DNA of 64,000 bases from Saccharothrix longispora (GTDB lineage: Bacteria; Actinomycetota; Actinomycetes; Mycobacteriales; Pseudonocardiaceae): the NCBI RefSeq assembly GCF_030852425.1, contig NZ_NSDM01000004.1, forward strand, positions 186,001-250,000, written 5' to 3'. Positions within the stretch are counted from its first letter, which is position 1. Every line of letters begins with the position of its first letter. Below the pieces are notes generated by a model. The model was not told the origin of the DNA. It worked only from the letters and a program-made list of their open reading frames with translations, and searched no databases. Below are positions 37,354 to 45,589 of this stretch, piece after piece. The position numbers and the translations under genes are program-made.

Positions 37354-37431
37354 ATGCCCAGGATGCTGCTCACGCGAAGGCGGGTCGTCGACCACGGCCG
37401 CCGCACGGCCTCGGGCTGTCGCAGCCTCTAG
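37354..37431 (+). CDS. 25-residue leader peptide with a C-terminal Cys codon
   Basis: A short ORF that begins right after the riboswitch (ATG 37354) and ends in a stop at 37429-37431. The peptide is Arg-rich (MPRMLLTRRRVVDHGRR) and ends SGCRSL. Its ribosome site GGAGG (37344-37348) overlaps the last strand of riboswitch helix P1. It resembles the LTRRR..VD..R..CR leader peptides I recall upstream of sulfur genes in actinomycetes, where slow reading of Cys codons changes downstream expression. That link is from memory and should be treated as inference. Confidence 0.65.
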   Translation: MPRMLLTRRRVVDHGRRTASGCRSL

Positions 37432-37442
37432 GAGAGCCACGC

Positions 37443-37464
37443 GCCCGGTCACCGGGCCGCTTTT
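37443..37464 (+). terminator. Attenuator-like hairpin with T run before metN
   Basis: GCCCGG (37443-37448), loop TCA, CCGGGC at 37452-37457 by reading 37441-37460 as GCGCCCGGTCACCGGGCCGC, followed closely by TTTT (37461-37464). It lies 11 bases after the leader-peptide stop and about 100 bases before metN, the right place for a transcription attenuator. Confidence 0.7.
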
Positions 37465-37563
37465 CGATCCTCGCCGTCCCCTCCGGGACGCCTTCCTGAG
37501 CTGAGCCCGCCGGTTGCCCGCGCCACGAGCGCGGGCCGCCGCACGCCTTCGTGGAGTGAAACC

Positions 37564-38574
37564 GTGATCACTGTCGAGAACCTCACCAAGACCTTCCCCG
37601 GGAGTACCGGCCAGGTCCGCGCGCTGGACGGCGTGAACCTCGACGTCGCGGCCGGCACCGTCCTGGGCGTCGTCGGCCCGAGCGGCGCCGGCAAGTCCAC
37701 GCTGGCCCGCTGCGTCGCCCTGCTGGAGCGCCCGGACAGCGGCGCGATCCGCGTGGACGGCACCGACCTCGTCTCCCTCGACGGCACCGCCCTGCGCGCC
37801 GCCCGCCGGCGGATCGGCGTGGTCCCCCAGGGCGACTCCCTGCTGCGCCAGCGCACCGCCGCGGGCAACGTCGCGCTGCCGCTGGAAGCCGCGGGCGTCG
37901 CCGGGCCGCAGCGCCGCAGCCGCGTCGCCGAGCTGCTCGACCTGGTCGGCCTGACCGACAAGGCCGGCTCGTACCCCGACCAGCTGTCCGGCGGCCAGCG
38001 CCAGCGCGTCGCCGTGGCCCGCGCGCTCGCCGCGTCCCCGTCGGTGCTGCTGGCCGACGAGCCGACCTCGGCGCTCGACCCCGACACCACCGGTTCCGTG
38101 CTGACCGTGCTGGACCGGGCGCGCGCCGAGCTGGGCGTGACCGTGCTCGTCGTCACGCACGACATGGGCGTGGTCCGCAGGATCTGCGACGACGTCGCGG
38201 TGCTGGAGGGCGGCCGGGTCGTGGAGCACGGCAAGGTGCTCGACCTGGTGTCCGACGCGGCCAGCCGCACGGCCGCCTCGCTGCTGCCCGCCGTGGACCA
38301 GAACCCGGGCGCGGAGGCCGCGTTCGACCGGGTCGCGGACGTGGTGCTCGTCGGCTTCGCGGCCGTCGGCGCCCTGCTGCCCGAGGCGACCAGCCGGTTC
38401 GGCGTCGACCTGAACCTCCTGGGCGGCGGTCTGACCCGCCTGGGCGAGACCCCGGTCGCGCGGTTCCGCGTCGGCCTGAAGGGCGAGCGCGCCGACTCGG
38501 CGCTGGAGTGGATCTCCGAGGCCGGGGGCTCCGTGCGCAGGACCCTCGCGGGTCCGCAGGGAGTGGCTGCGTGA
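37564..38574 (+). CDS. metN: Methionine ABC transporter ATPase
   Basis: A 336-residue ATPase of the MetNIQ importer. Walker A GPSGAGKSTLARC, signature SGGQRQRVAVARAL, Walker B VLLADEPTSALDP and the switch His (VVTHDMGVVRRICDD) are intact. The C-terminal 90 residues are the NIL domain that binds methionine and inhibits transport when methionine is plentiful. GTG start with GGAG upstream. The stop overlaps metI by 4 nt. Control is expected from the SAM riboswitch and leader upstream. Confidence 0.95.
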   Translation: MITVENLTKTFPGSTGQVRALDGVNLDVAAGTVLGVVGPSGAGKSTLARCVALLERPDSGAIRVDGTDLVSLDGTALRAARRRIGVVPQGDSLLRQRTAAGNVALPLEAAGVAGPQRRSRVAELLDLVGLTDKAGSYPDQLSGGQRQRVAVARALAASPSVLLADEPTSALDPDTTGSVLTVLDRARAELGVTVLVVTHDMGVVRRICDDVAVLEGGRVVEHGKVLDLVSDAASRTAASLLPAVDQNPGAEAAFDRVADVVLVGFAAVGALLPEATSRFGVDLNLLGGGLTRLGETPVARFRVGLKGERADSALEWISEAGGSVRRTLAGPQGVAA

Positions 38575-39254
38575 GGTCTGCGACACCCTGGTCCACCGTG
38601 TTCGACCACCTGCTCGTCGCGACCGGCGAGACGTTGTACATGGTGGCCGTCTCCACCCTGGTCGCCACCCTCCTGGGTGTTCCCGTCGGCGTCTGGTTGC
38701 AGCTCACCGCCCCCGGTGGGCTGCGCCCCGGGCCTCTGCCGCACAAACTGCTCGGCTTCGTGGTGGACCTGGGGCGGGCGATGCCGTTCCTGGTCCTGCT
38801 CGTGCTGCTGACGTCGTTGACGCGGCTGGTCATCGGCCAGTCGATCGGACCGACGGCGGCCATCGTGCCGCTGTCGGTCGGCGCCATCCCGTTCGTCGCC
38901 CGGCTCGTGCAGAACGTCCTGGCCGAGGTGCACGTGGCGGTCGTCGAGGCCGCCGTCACCACCGGCGCCTCGACGTTCCGCGTCGTGCGCAGCGTCCTGC
39001 TCCGCGAGTCGCTGCCCGCCCTGGTCAACGCCATCGGCGTCACCGCGATCGCCCTGCTCGGGTACTCGGCCATGGCCGGCGTGCTCGGCGGCGGCGGTCT
39101 CGGCGACCTCGCCGTGCGACTCGGCTACCAGCGCTTCGACGACCGCGTCCTGTGGTCGACGGTCGCGGTCCTCGCGGTCGTCGCGACGCTCATCCAGTTC
39201 TCGTTCAACCGCGTGGCGCGCGGTGTCGACCGCCGCCGCACGGCCTCCGTCTGA
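38571..39254 (+). CDS. metI: Methionine ABC transporter permease
   Basis: A 227-residue permease with five membrane helices (ETLYMVAVSTLVATLLGVPV, GRAMPFLVLLVLLTSL, LPALVNAIGVTAIALLGYS). It carries the EAA-type loop that docks on MetN (VHVAVVEAAVTTGASTF) and the family ending GGLGDLAVRLGYQRFDD. The GTG start overlaps the metN stop (GTGA). Confidence 0.95.
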   Translation: MRSATPWSTVFDHLLVATGETLYMVAVSTLVATLLGVPVGVWLQLTAPGGLRPGPLPHKLLGFVVDLGRAMPFLVLLVLLTSLTRLVIGQSIGPTAAIVPLSVGAIPFVARLVQNVLAEVHVAVVEAAVTTGASTFRVVRSVLLRESLPALVNAIGVTAIALLGYSAMAGVLGGGGLGDLAVRLGYQRFDDRVLWSTVAVLAVVATLIQFSFNRVARGVDRRRTASV

Positions 39255-39285
39255 GGCCCCCTCTCCTCCACATCCAAGGAAAGCC

Positions 39286-40095
39286 ATGCGTATTCGTGCT
39301 GCCCTGCTCGCCGTGCTGCTGACCGCGGTGGGCTGCGGAAGCGGCGCCCCGACCGGTGCCGCCTCGGACCCGGACGCGGCGCTCAGGGTCGGTGTGAGCC
39401 CCGTCCCGCACGCCCAGGTGCTGCGGTACGTGGCGGACAACCTCGCCGCGTCCAAGGGCCTGAAGGTCGAGGTCGTCGAGTTCACCGACTACGTGCAGCC
39501 CAACACGGCGCTGGTCGACGGCTCACTGGACGCCAACTACTTCCAGACCGTCCCCTACCTCGACACCTTCACGTCCGAGAGCGGCGCGGCCCTGGAGTGG
39601 ATCGGCCCGGTGCACGTCGAGCCGCTGGGCGTGTACTCGAACAAGCACGAGTCGCTCGCCGACCTGCCCGAGGGCGGCCGCGTGGCCGTCGCCAACGACG
39701 CCACCAACGAGGCCCGCGGCCTCACGCTGCTCCAGGACAACGGCCTGATCAAGCTCAAGGCCGGCACCGAGAAGACCGCGACCGTCCGCGACATCGAGGA
39801 CAACCCGAAGGACCTGGAGTTCGTCGAGCTGGAGGCCGCGCAGCTGCCCCGGTCCCTGGAGGACACCGACGCGTCCGTGGTGAACGGCAACTACGCCATC
39901 GACGCCGGCCTCAAGCCCGCCGAGGACGCCCTGGCGCTGGAGGCGGCGGAGGGCAACCCGAACGCCAACGGCCTGGTCACCCGCGCCGAGCTGAAGGGCG
40001 ACAAGCGGATCGCCGACCTGCTCGAACTGCTCCAGTCGCAGCAGGTCGAGGACTACATCCGGACCGAGTTCGCCGGTTCGGTCCTGGCGGTCTGA
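39286..40095 (+). CDS. metQ: Methionine-binding lipoprotein
   Basis: A 269-residue NLPA-family lipoprotein that delivers methionine to MetNI. The signal ends in lipobox LTAVGC (RAALLAVLLTAVGCGSG), so it is anchored outside the membrane. The binding domain shows LRVGVSPVPHAQVLRYVAD, NYFQTVPYLDTF, VEPLGVYSNKHESLADLP and VVNGNYAIDAGL. AAGGAAA precedes the ATG. It closes the metNIQ operon. Confidence 0.95.
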   Translation: MRIRAALLAVLLTAVGCGSGAPTGAASDPDAALRVGVSPVPHAQVLRYVADNLAASKGLKVEVVEFTDYVQPNTALVDGSLDANYFQTVPYLDTFTSESGAALEWIGPVHVEPLGVYSNKHESLADLPEGGRVAVANDATNEARGLTLLQDNGLIKLKAGTEKTATVRDIEDNPKDLEFVELEAAQLPRSLEDTDASVVNGNYAIDAGLKPAEDALALEAAEGNPNANGLVTRAELKGDKRIADLLELLQSQQVEDYIRTEFAGSVLAV

Positions 40096-40099
40096 CGGT

Positions 40100-40132
40100 G
40101 CGGCGCCCCCGCCCCCCGGTCGGGGGCGCCGC
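40100..40132. terminator. Bidirectional terminator after metQ
   Basis: GCGGCGCCCCCG (40100-40111) and CGGGGGCGCCGC (40121-40132) form a perfect 12-bp stem around a 9-base loop, five bases after the metQ stop and just before the stop of the convergent gene. Confidence 0.85.
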
Positions 40133-40138
40133 CGTGCC

Positions 40139-40591
40139 TCACCCGCAGGCGAGCGGCCCGCCGCTGTAGGAGAACCGGTCCACCGAGTACGGCCCCATCT
40201 GGAGCGACGCCGACAGGTACACGCAGGTGTTCGCGGTCCCGGTGACGGCCACCCCGCCCGCGTAGGTCGTGTACACGCCGGAGTCGCTGCCCGCGTACGA
40301 CAGGTTCGCCCGGCGCAGCGTCACGCTCATCTGGTGCGAGCCGGACGCGTTGTCGTACACCACCGCGCAGTTCGTGCCCCCGTTCACGCTGCTGTAGTAC
40401 AGGTGGACGCTGCCCTGCGTGTCGCCCAGCCGGTTGGTCAGCACCTTCGGGAAGCCGCTGACGGGCGAGCCGGGGCACGAGCTGACGAGCTTGTAGGGCG
40501 CGGGCGTGCTGGGCGCCGCCTGCGCCGTCGGCGTCACCAGCGCCACGCCGGCGAACGCCGCCAGGGCCGCGAGGCCAAGGGTCTTCTTCAT
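40139..40591 (-). CDS. Small secreted protein, function unknown
   Basis: A 150-residue protein with a clear Sec signal (MKKTLGLAALAAFAGVALVT, cut near TAQA-A). The mature part has four cysteines in two spaced pairs (VSSCPGSPV and TNCAVVYDN; TANTCVYLSA and GPLACG), likely two disulfides, and reads as beta-rich (VHLYYSSVNGG, MSVTLRRANLSYAGSDSG). Similar small exported proteins are common in Pseudonocardiaceae and Streptomyces, but I cannot assign a role. It is divergent from ispE. Confidence 0.8.
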   Translation of the reverse strand: MKKTLGLAALAAFAGVALVTPTAQAAPSTPAPYKLVSSCPGSPVSGFPKVLTNRLGDTQGSVHLYYSSVNGGTNCAVVYDNASGSHQMSVTLRRANLSYAGSDSGVYTTYAGGVAVTGTANTCVYLSASLQMGPYSVDRFSYSGGPLACG

Positions 40592-40721
40592 CGGGTCTCC
40601 CCCTCTTCGATCGGACCCGCACAGCCTGGCGAGGCCGTCTAACAACCCCCTAACAACCACGTCGCCGCAGGTGGGGCGTGGGGTGGCGCGGACGACCCGC
40701 AAACGCCCGTAGGCTCATGGC

Positions 40722-41687
40722 GTGCTCGCAGTCGTCCCGCCCCCGGTCACCGTCCGCGTCCCGGCCAAGGTCAACCTGCACCTGGCCGTCGGCGATCCCC
40801 GCGCGGACGGCTACCACGACCTGGTGACGATCTTCCAGGCCTTGTCGCTCACCGACGAGGTCACTGTCGCCACCGCCGACGACCCCGGGGTGGAGGTGCA
40901 CGGCGAGGGCGCCGACTCGGTGCCCACCGGGCCGTCCAACCTCGCGTGGCGGGCCGTGCGGGTGCTCGCCGAGCACGTCGGCCGCGACCCGGACGACCCG
41001 AAGGTCCGGATCGTCATCCGCAAGTCCATCCCCGTCGCGGGCGGCATGGCGGGCGGCAGCGCGGACGCGGCGGCCACCCTCGTCGGCCTCGCCTCGCTGT
41101 GGCGGCTGGAGGTCACCCGCGACGAGCTGGCCGACCTGGCCGGGAAGATCGGCGCGGACGTCCCGTTCGCCCTCTACGGCGGCACGGCCCTGGGCACCGA
41201 CCGGGGCGACCGGATCGTGCCCGTGCTGGCCCGGCACACGTACCACTGGGTGCTGGCGTTCGACCGGCGCGGCCTGTCCACGCCCGAGGTGTTCGGCGAG
41301 CTGGACCGGCTGCGCGCGGACGGCGACCCGCCCCGGGTGGGCGAGGCCGAGGCCGTCCTGGAGGGGCTGTCGTCCGGCGACCCGAGGCAGCTCGCGCTGC
41401 TGCTCGGCAACGACCTCCAGGCTGCGGCCGTGTCGCTGCGGCCCAACCTGCGGCGCACGCTGCGCGCGGGCGTGAACGCGGGCGCGCTGGCCGGCATGGT
41501 GTCCGGCTCCGGGCCGACCTGCGCGTTCCTGTGCACGGACGGTGACTCCGCGGTGCGCGTGGCGGCCGAGCTGGCGGGCGCCGGCGTGTGCCGCACGGTC
41601 CGCGTCGCGCAGGGACCCGTGCACGGGGCGCGCGTCGTGGGCACCGAGGAGGCGCCCAGGCCGGCGCCGCCCGAGGTGCACGCCTGA
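40722..41687 (+). CDS. ispE: 4-diphosphocytidyl-2-C-methyl-D-erythritol kinase
   Basis: A 321-residue GHMP kinase of the MEP isoprenoid pathway. Motif 1 [14 protein letters not shown], the ATP loop [17 protein letters not shown] and the C-terminal [12 protein letters not shown] are present. The GTG start is six bases after TAGGCT (40710-40715), suggesting a leaderless mRNA. Its position after rpfB-rsmA is conserved, though metNIQ is inserted between them here. Confidence 0.94.
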   Translation: MLAVVPPPVTVRVPAKVNLHLAVGDPRADGYHDLVTIFQALSLTDEVTVATADDPGVEVHGEGADSVPTGPSNLAWRAVRVLAEHVGRDPDDPKVRIVIRKSIPVAGGMAGGSADAAATLVGLASLWRLEVTRDELADLAGKIGADVPFALYGGTALGTDRGDRIVPVLARHTYHWVLAFDRRGLSTPEVFGELDRLRADGDPPRVGEAEAVLEGLSSGDPRQLALLLGNDLQAAAVSLRPNLRRTLRAGVNAGALAGMVSGSGPTCAFLCTDGDSAVRVAAELAGAGVCRTVRVAQGPVHGARVVGTEEAPRPAPPEVHA

Positions 41688-41690
41688 GGG

Positions 41691-42131
41691 CTACTCGTCG
41701 GTCTTCCGCGCCGCCAGGGTGATCTCCGTGTCGCACGCCACGACCTGGCCGGCGGCGACGCTCTGCGCCGTCGTGGTCCAGTTCCGGTCGACGATCAGCA
41801 TGCGGCCCCGACCGGTGGCGTCCTCCTCGCGCAGCTGGAACAGGCCCGCGTCCTGCATGGTGTCCTGGGCCTGCTGGTGCACCATGCCGACGACGTCCGG
41901 CACGGTGCACGTCTCCGGCGCCGTGTCCTGCCTGCCCGCGTCCTGCCTGCCCGCGTCCTGGCTGCCCTCGTCGGGCGGCACGGCGGTCGGTTCGCCCACG
42001 GCCGCGGTCGCGGTCGTCGTCGTCGCCGGCGGCGCGTCCCCCTGCCCGCTCCCGTCGTCGTTCACGACGCCGATGACGAACAGGACGGCCAGGCCGCCCG
42101 CGATCCACACCCACTTCGGTTGCGCCACCAC
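41691..42131 (-). CDS. Membrane-anchored single-PASTA-domain protein
   Basis: A 146-residue protein. One N-terminal membrane helix (WVWIAGGLAVLFVIGVV) is followed by a Thr/Asp-rich linker with a short QDAGR duplication, then one PASTA-like domain from about residue 78 (CTVPDVVGMVHQQAQDTMQD, QSVAAGQVVACDTEITL). PASTA domains usually bind peptidoglycan or muropeptides outside the cell. Two cysteines may form a disulfide bracket around the domain. It converges on ispE with a 3-bp gap. Confidence 0.8.
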   Translation of the reverse strand: MVAQPKWVWIAGGLAVLFVIGVVNDDGSGQGDAPPATTTTATAAVGEPTAVPPDEGSQDAGRQDAGRQDTAPETCTVPDVVGMVHQQAQDTMQDAGLFQLREEDATGRGRMLIVDRNWTTTAQSVAAGQVVACDTEITLAARKTDE

Positions 42132-42236
42132 CTGATTACAGCGCGTGAGGTGGCCGCGGGCACACCGCCGTTCCGGGAGCGCCGGCTAGGCTGGAGTGTC
42201 GCTGTGTCCTCGCGTTCCCGATGAAGGTGCTGGTAG

Positions 42237-44009
42237 ATGGCCAACTTGGTCAACTTGGAGAACGTCTCCAAGTCGTTCGGCGTTCGCCCGCTGCTCGACG
42301 GCGTGTCCCTGGGTGTCGGTGAGGGTGACCGCATCGGCGTCGTCGGCCTCAACGGCGGCGGCAAGACGACGCTGCTGGAGGTGCTGGCGGGCCTCGCCGA
42401 ACCGGACGAGGGGCGCGTCAGCCAGAACCGCGGGCTGCGCATGGCCGTGGTCACGCAGCGCACCGAGCTGGGCGAGGGGTCCACGGTGCGCAACGCCGTG
42501 CTCGACCCGCTCGGGTACGGCGCCGACGACCACGAGTGGGCCGCCGACGCGCGGGTCCGGTCCATCCTCGACGGCCTCGGCATCACCGGCTTCGGCCTGG
42601 ACTCGCCGGTCGCCACCATGTCTGGCGGCGAGCGGCGTCGCGTGGCCCTGGCGGCGGCGCTGGTGCAGGACCTCGACCTCGTGGTGCTGGACGAGCCGAC
42701 CAACCACCTCGACGTGGAGGGCGTGCGCTGGCTGGCCGACCACCTGCTGACCCGGCGCACGGCGCTCGTCGTCGTCACCCACGACCGGTGGTTCCTGGAC
42801 ACCGTGTGCACCCGCACGTGGGAGGTCGTCGGCGGGCGCGTCGAGCAGTACGAGGGCGGGTACGCCGACTGGACGTTCGCCCGCGCCGAGCGCGGTCGGC
42901 TCGCCGACACGCTGGAGGAGAAGCGCCGCAACCTGGCCCGCAAGGAGCTGGCGTGGCTGCGCCGCGGCGCGCCGGCCCGCACGTCCAAGCCGCGCTACCG
43001 CATCGAGGCCGCCGAGGCGCTGATCTCCGACGTCCCGCCGCCGCGCGACTCGGTCGAGCTGATGGCGTTCGCCAAGCGCCGCCTGGGCCGCACCGTGCTG
43101 GAGCTGGAGGACGCGACCCTCACCGTGCCGGACCGGGTGCTGGTGCGCGACCTGACGTGGCGGATCGGCCCCGGCGACCGGGTCGGCATCGTCGGCGTGA
43201 ACGGGTCGGGCAAGACGACGCTGCTGCGCGCGCTCGCCGGTGAGCGGGAGCTGGAGGCCGGCAGGCGCATCCAGGGCCAGACGGTGAAGCTCGCGCACCT
43301 GAGCCAGGAGCTGCACGACCTCGACCCGTCGCTGCGGGTGCTGGAGGCCGTGGAGGAGGTCGCCCGGCGGGTCGTGCTGGGCAAGCAGGAGATCTCGGCG
43401 TCGCAGCTCGCCGAGCGGTTCGGGTTCTCGTCGCAGAAGCAGTGGACGCCGGTCGGCGACCTGTCCGGCGGCGAACGGCGGCGGTTGCAGCTGTGCCGGC
43501 TGCTGATGGCCGAGCCGAACGTGCTGCTGCTCGACGAGCCGACCAACGACCTGGACATCGACACCCTCCAGCAGCTGGAGGACCTGCTCGACTCGTGGCC
43601 GGGGACGCTCGTCGTCATCTCCCACGACCGGTACCTGGTCGAGCGCGTGTGCGACCACGTGGTGGCCCTCTTCGGCGACGGCGGGCTGACCGACCTGCCG
43701 GGCGGCATCGACGAGTACCTGCGGCGGCGGGACGCGCAGAAGGAGGCGCAGGCCCCGGCCCCGGCGCAGAAGGCGGCGTCCACGTCGAACGCGGCCGACC
43801 AGCGCGCGGCGCGCAAGGAGCTGGCCCGGCTGGAGCGGCGGCTGGAGACGTTGCAGAAGAAGGAGAAGGACCTGCACGCGAAGCTCGCCGAGGCCGCCAC
43901 CGACCCCGACCGCCTGCTGGCCCTGGACGCCGAGCTGCGCGCCGTGCTGGCCGAGGCGGAGGACGTCGAGGGCCAGTGGCTGGCGGCCGCGGAGACCGCC
44001 GAGGGCTGA
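42237..44009 (+). CDS. ABC-F family ATPase (Uup-like)
   Basis: A 590-residue soluble protein with two ABC cassettes and no membrane part. Walker A motifs GLNGGGKTTLLEVLAG and GVNGSGKTTLLRALAG, signatures MSGGERRRVAL and LSGGERRRLQL, and Walker B VVLDEPTNHLD and LLLDEPTNDLD are all intact. A C-terminal coiled coil (about 525-585, LARLERRLETLQKKEKDLH) is like that of Uup. ABC-F proteins act on ribosomes; Uup-like members are linked to translation rescue and replication-linked stability. Antibiotic resistance is less likely given the domain layout. A TAGGCT box at 42185 may be the promoter. Confidence 0.92.
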   Translation: MANLVNLENVSKSFGVRPLLDGVSLGVGEGDRIGVVGLNGGGKTTLLEVLAGLAEPDEGRVSQNRGLRMAVVTQRTELGEGSTVRNAVLDPLGYGADDHEWAADARVRSILDGLGITGFGLDSPVATMSGGERRRVALAAALVQDLDLVVLDEPTNHLDVEGVRWLADHLLTRRTALVVVTHDRWFLDTVCTRTWEVVGGRVEQYEGGYADWTFARAERGRLADTLEEKRRNLARKELAWLRRGAPARTSKPRYRIEAAEALISDVPPPRDSVELMAFAKRRLGRTVLELEDATLTVPDRVLVRDLTWRIGPGDRVGIVGVNGSGKTTLLRALAGERELEAGRRIQGQTVKLAHLSQELHDLDPSLRVLEAVEEVARRVVLGKQEISASQLAERFGFSSQKQWTPVGDLSGGERRRLQLCRLLMAEPNVLLLDEPTNDLDIDTLQQLEDLLDSWPGTLVVISHDRYLVERVCDHVVALFGDGGLTDLPGGIDEYLRRRDAQKEAQAPAPAQKAASTSNAADQRAARKELARLERRLETLQKKEKDLHAKLAEAATDPDRLLALDAELRAVLAEAEDVEGQWLAAAETAEG

Positions 44010-44109
44010 CGCGCGGCCGGTGGCTCGCCCGGGCGGAGGTGCGGGCGAGCCGTTCGGTCGGTTCGGGCCGGTTGGGCCGGGTCGGTCCGGTTCGGTCGGG
44101 TCGGTCCGG

Positions 44110-45483
44110 TCAGACGCCCCGGCGGCGGAGTTCGGCGGCCAGGAGCGGCATCAGCTCGTCGACGAACGCGGTGTCGTAGCCCTGTCCCGCCATGATCGAC
44201 TGGGTGAACCTGGTCTTCGCCACCTCGGCCGAGGTCGCGCCGACCATGCCGTCCAGGGCGATGCCGACCTCCTCCAGCACCCGGTCCACCTGGGACGTGC
44301 GGTAACCGCGCGCCGCGGGGCCCGCCAGGGGGATCTTCAGCCGGCGCAGCTCCTTCCACGACGTGATCGGGGGCAGCGCGTCGGGCGGGAGGGGGCCGTC
44401 GCCCAGCTGCTTCTCCACCCGGGCCAGGAAGGCGTCGACCTCGGTCTCGTCGTAGCCGCGCCGGCCGAACATCGGGCGGCTGAAGCGGACCTCGCGGACC
44501 TCGCGGGCGGTCAGGTCGTCCTGGCCCAGGAGGGTGTTCTCGATGCGGTCCAGGAACCGGTCGACCTGCGACTCCTGGTAGCCGCGACGACCGCGGGGCG
44601 GTTTGCCGAACGCGGCGGTGCGGACGTCGCGCGCGGTCAGCGGGCGGGTTCCCGGACCCTGGCGGGGACGGGCGGGGATCGGCGGTGGCGGGGTGGTCGC
44701 CGTGGTCGAACCGGTCGGCGGGACCGACGTGACCGGTGGGACCCGGGCCGGGGTCGGGGCCGCCGTCGGGCCCGTCGTCGGCGGCGAGGCGGGCGGTGGG
44801 GTGCGGCCGGAAGGGGGGCGGTCGGAAGGGGTGCCCGCCGGCGGGCGGACCGCGGGGCGGACGGGCGGCGGGGTGCGCTCCAGGGTGACGACGACCAGGT
44901 CGAGGAACGTGTCCACGTCGTCCTCGTCGTACCCGATCCGACCGGGCGGGGCGTGCCTGAACTCCTGCTCCTGCACCTCCAGCGCGGTCAGTGTGTCGCG
45001 GCCCGCCAGGGTGTTCTCGATCCGGTCGAGGAACGCGTCGATCTCGCCCTCGTGGTAACCGCGGTTGCCCGGTCTGGGCTTGTGGAACCGCACGCCGCGC
45101 ACGTCCTGCGGGGTCAGCCGCGGCGCGGCGGGGCGCATCCCGGTCGACGTGGCGTGCGCGCCCTGCGCGGGCGCGGTGGCCTGCCTCCGCTGCGGGGTCG
45201 AGCCCAGGGTGTCCGCGACGAGGTCCATGAACGCGTCGACCTCGGCCGCGTGGTAGCCGGGCCGCGCGGGTCTGAACCGCGCCCGGCGCACGTCGTCCTC
45301 GGTCACGTCGTCCCGGCCCAGCAGCGTGTCCTCGATGCGGTCGAGGAAGGCGTCCACCTGCGCCTCGTCGTAGCCCGGCTGACCCGGGGGCGGGCGGTGG
45401 AAGGCGACCTGCCGCAGGTCTTGCGCGCCCACCAGCGGCGCCGGGTGTGCGGGGGTGTGCTGGCGCGCGTCGAACCCGGCCAC
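44110..45483 (-). CDS. Protein made of eight DivIVA-type repeats
   Basis: A 457-residue protein composed almost wholly of the short DivIVA-type motif, V(R)xVxFxxPxxGxxGYDExxVDAFLDRV. Eight copies are visible, arranged in pairs: for example [60 protein letters not shown] and [20 protein letters not shown], with the last two diverged ([40 protein letters not shown]). A Pro/Thr linker splits copies 4 and 5. Real DivIVA/Wag31 has one such N-terminal motif followed by coiled coil; here there is no coiled coil. AAGGAGG lies before the GTG. A role at curved membrane or in binding division proteins is only inference. Confidence 0.85.
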   Translation of the reverse strand: MAGFDARQHTPAHPAPLVGAQDLRQVAFHRPPPGQPGYDEAQVDAFLDRIEDTLLGRDDVTEDDVRRARFRPARPGYHAAEVDAFMDLVADTLGSTPQRRQATAPAQGAHATSTGMRPAAPRLTPQDVRGVRFHKPRPGNRGYHEGEIDAFLDRIENTLAGRDTLTALEVQEQEFRHAPPGRIGYDEDDVDTFLDLVVVTLERTPPPVRPAVRPPAGTPSDRPPSGRTPPPASPPTTGPTAAPTPARVPPVTSVPPTGSTTATTPPPPIPARPRQGPGTRPLTARDVRTAAFGKPPRGRRGYQESQVDRFLDRIENTLLGQDDLTAREVREVRFSRPMFGRRGYDETEVDAFLARVEKQLGDGPLPPDALPPITSWKELRRLKIPLAGPAARGYRTSQVDRVLEEVGIALDGMVGATSAEVAKTRFTQSIMAGQGYDTAFVDELMPLLAAELRRRGV

Positions 45484-45589
45484 CCATTACCTCCTTCGTG
45501 TGGTGTACCGGGGAGTATCGCCGGATGGTGGTGTCGTTGTTTCGCCCTATCGGCTCAATGCTTCACGGGATCGCTCTACTCTGGCCCCC

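Noticed and set aside
44030-44109. G-rich repeat (GGTCGGTTCGGGCCGG-like) as a regulatory array
   Set aside because: Short, irregular TTCGG/GTCGG wording between convergent genes, without clear unit length or symmetry.
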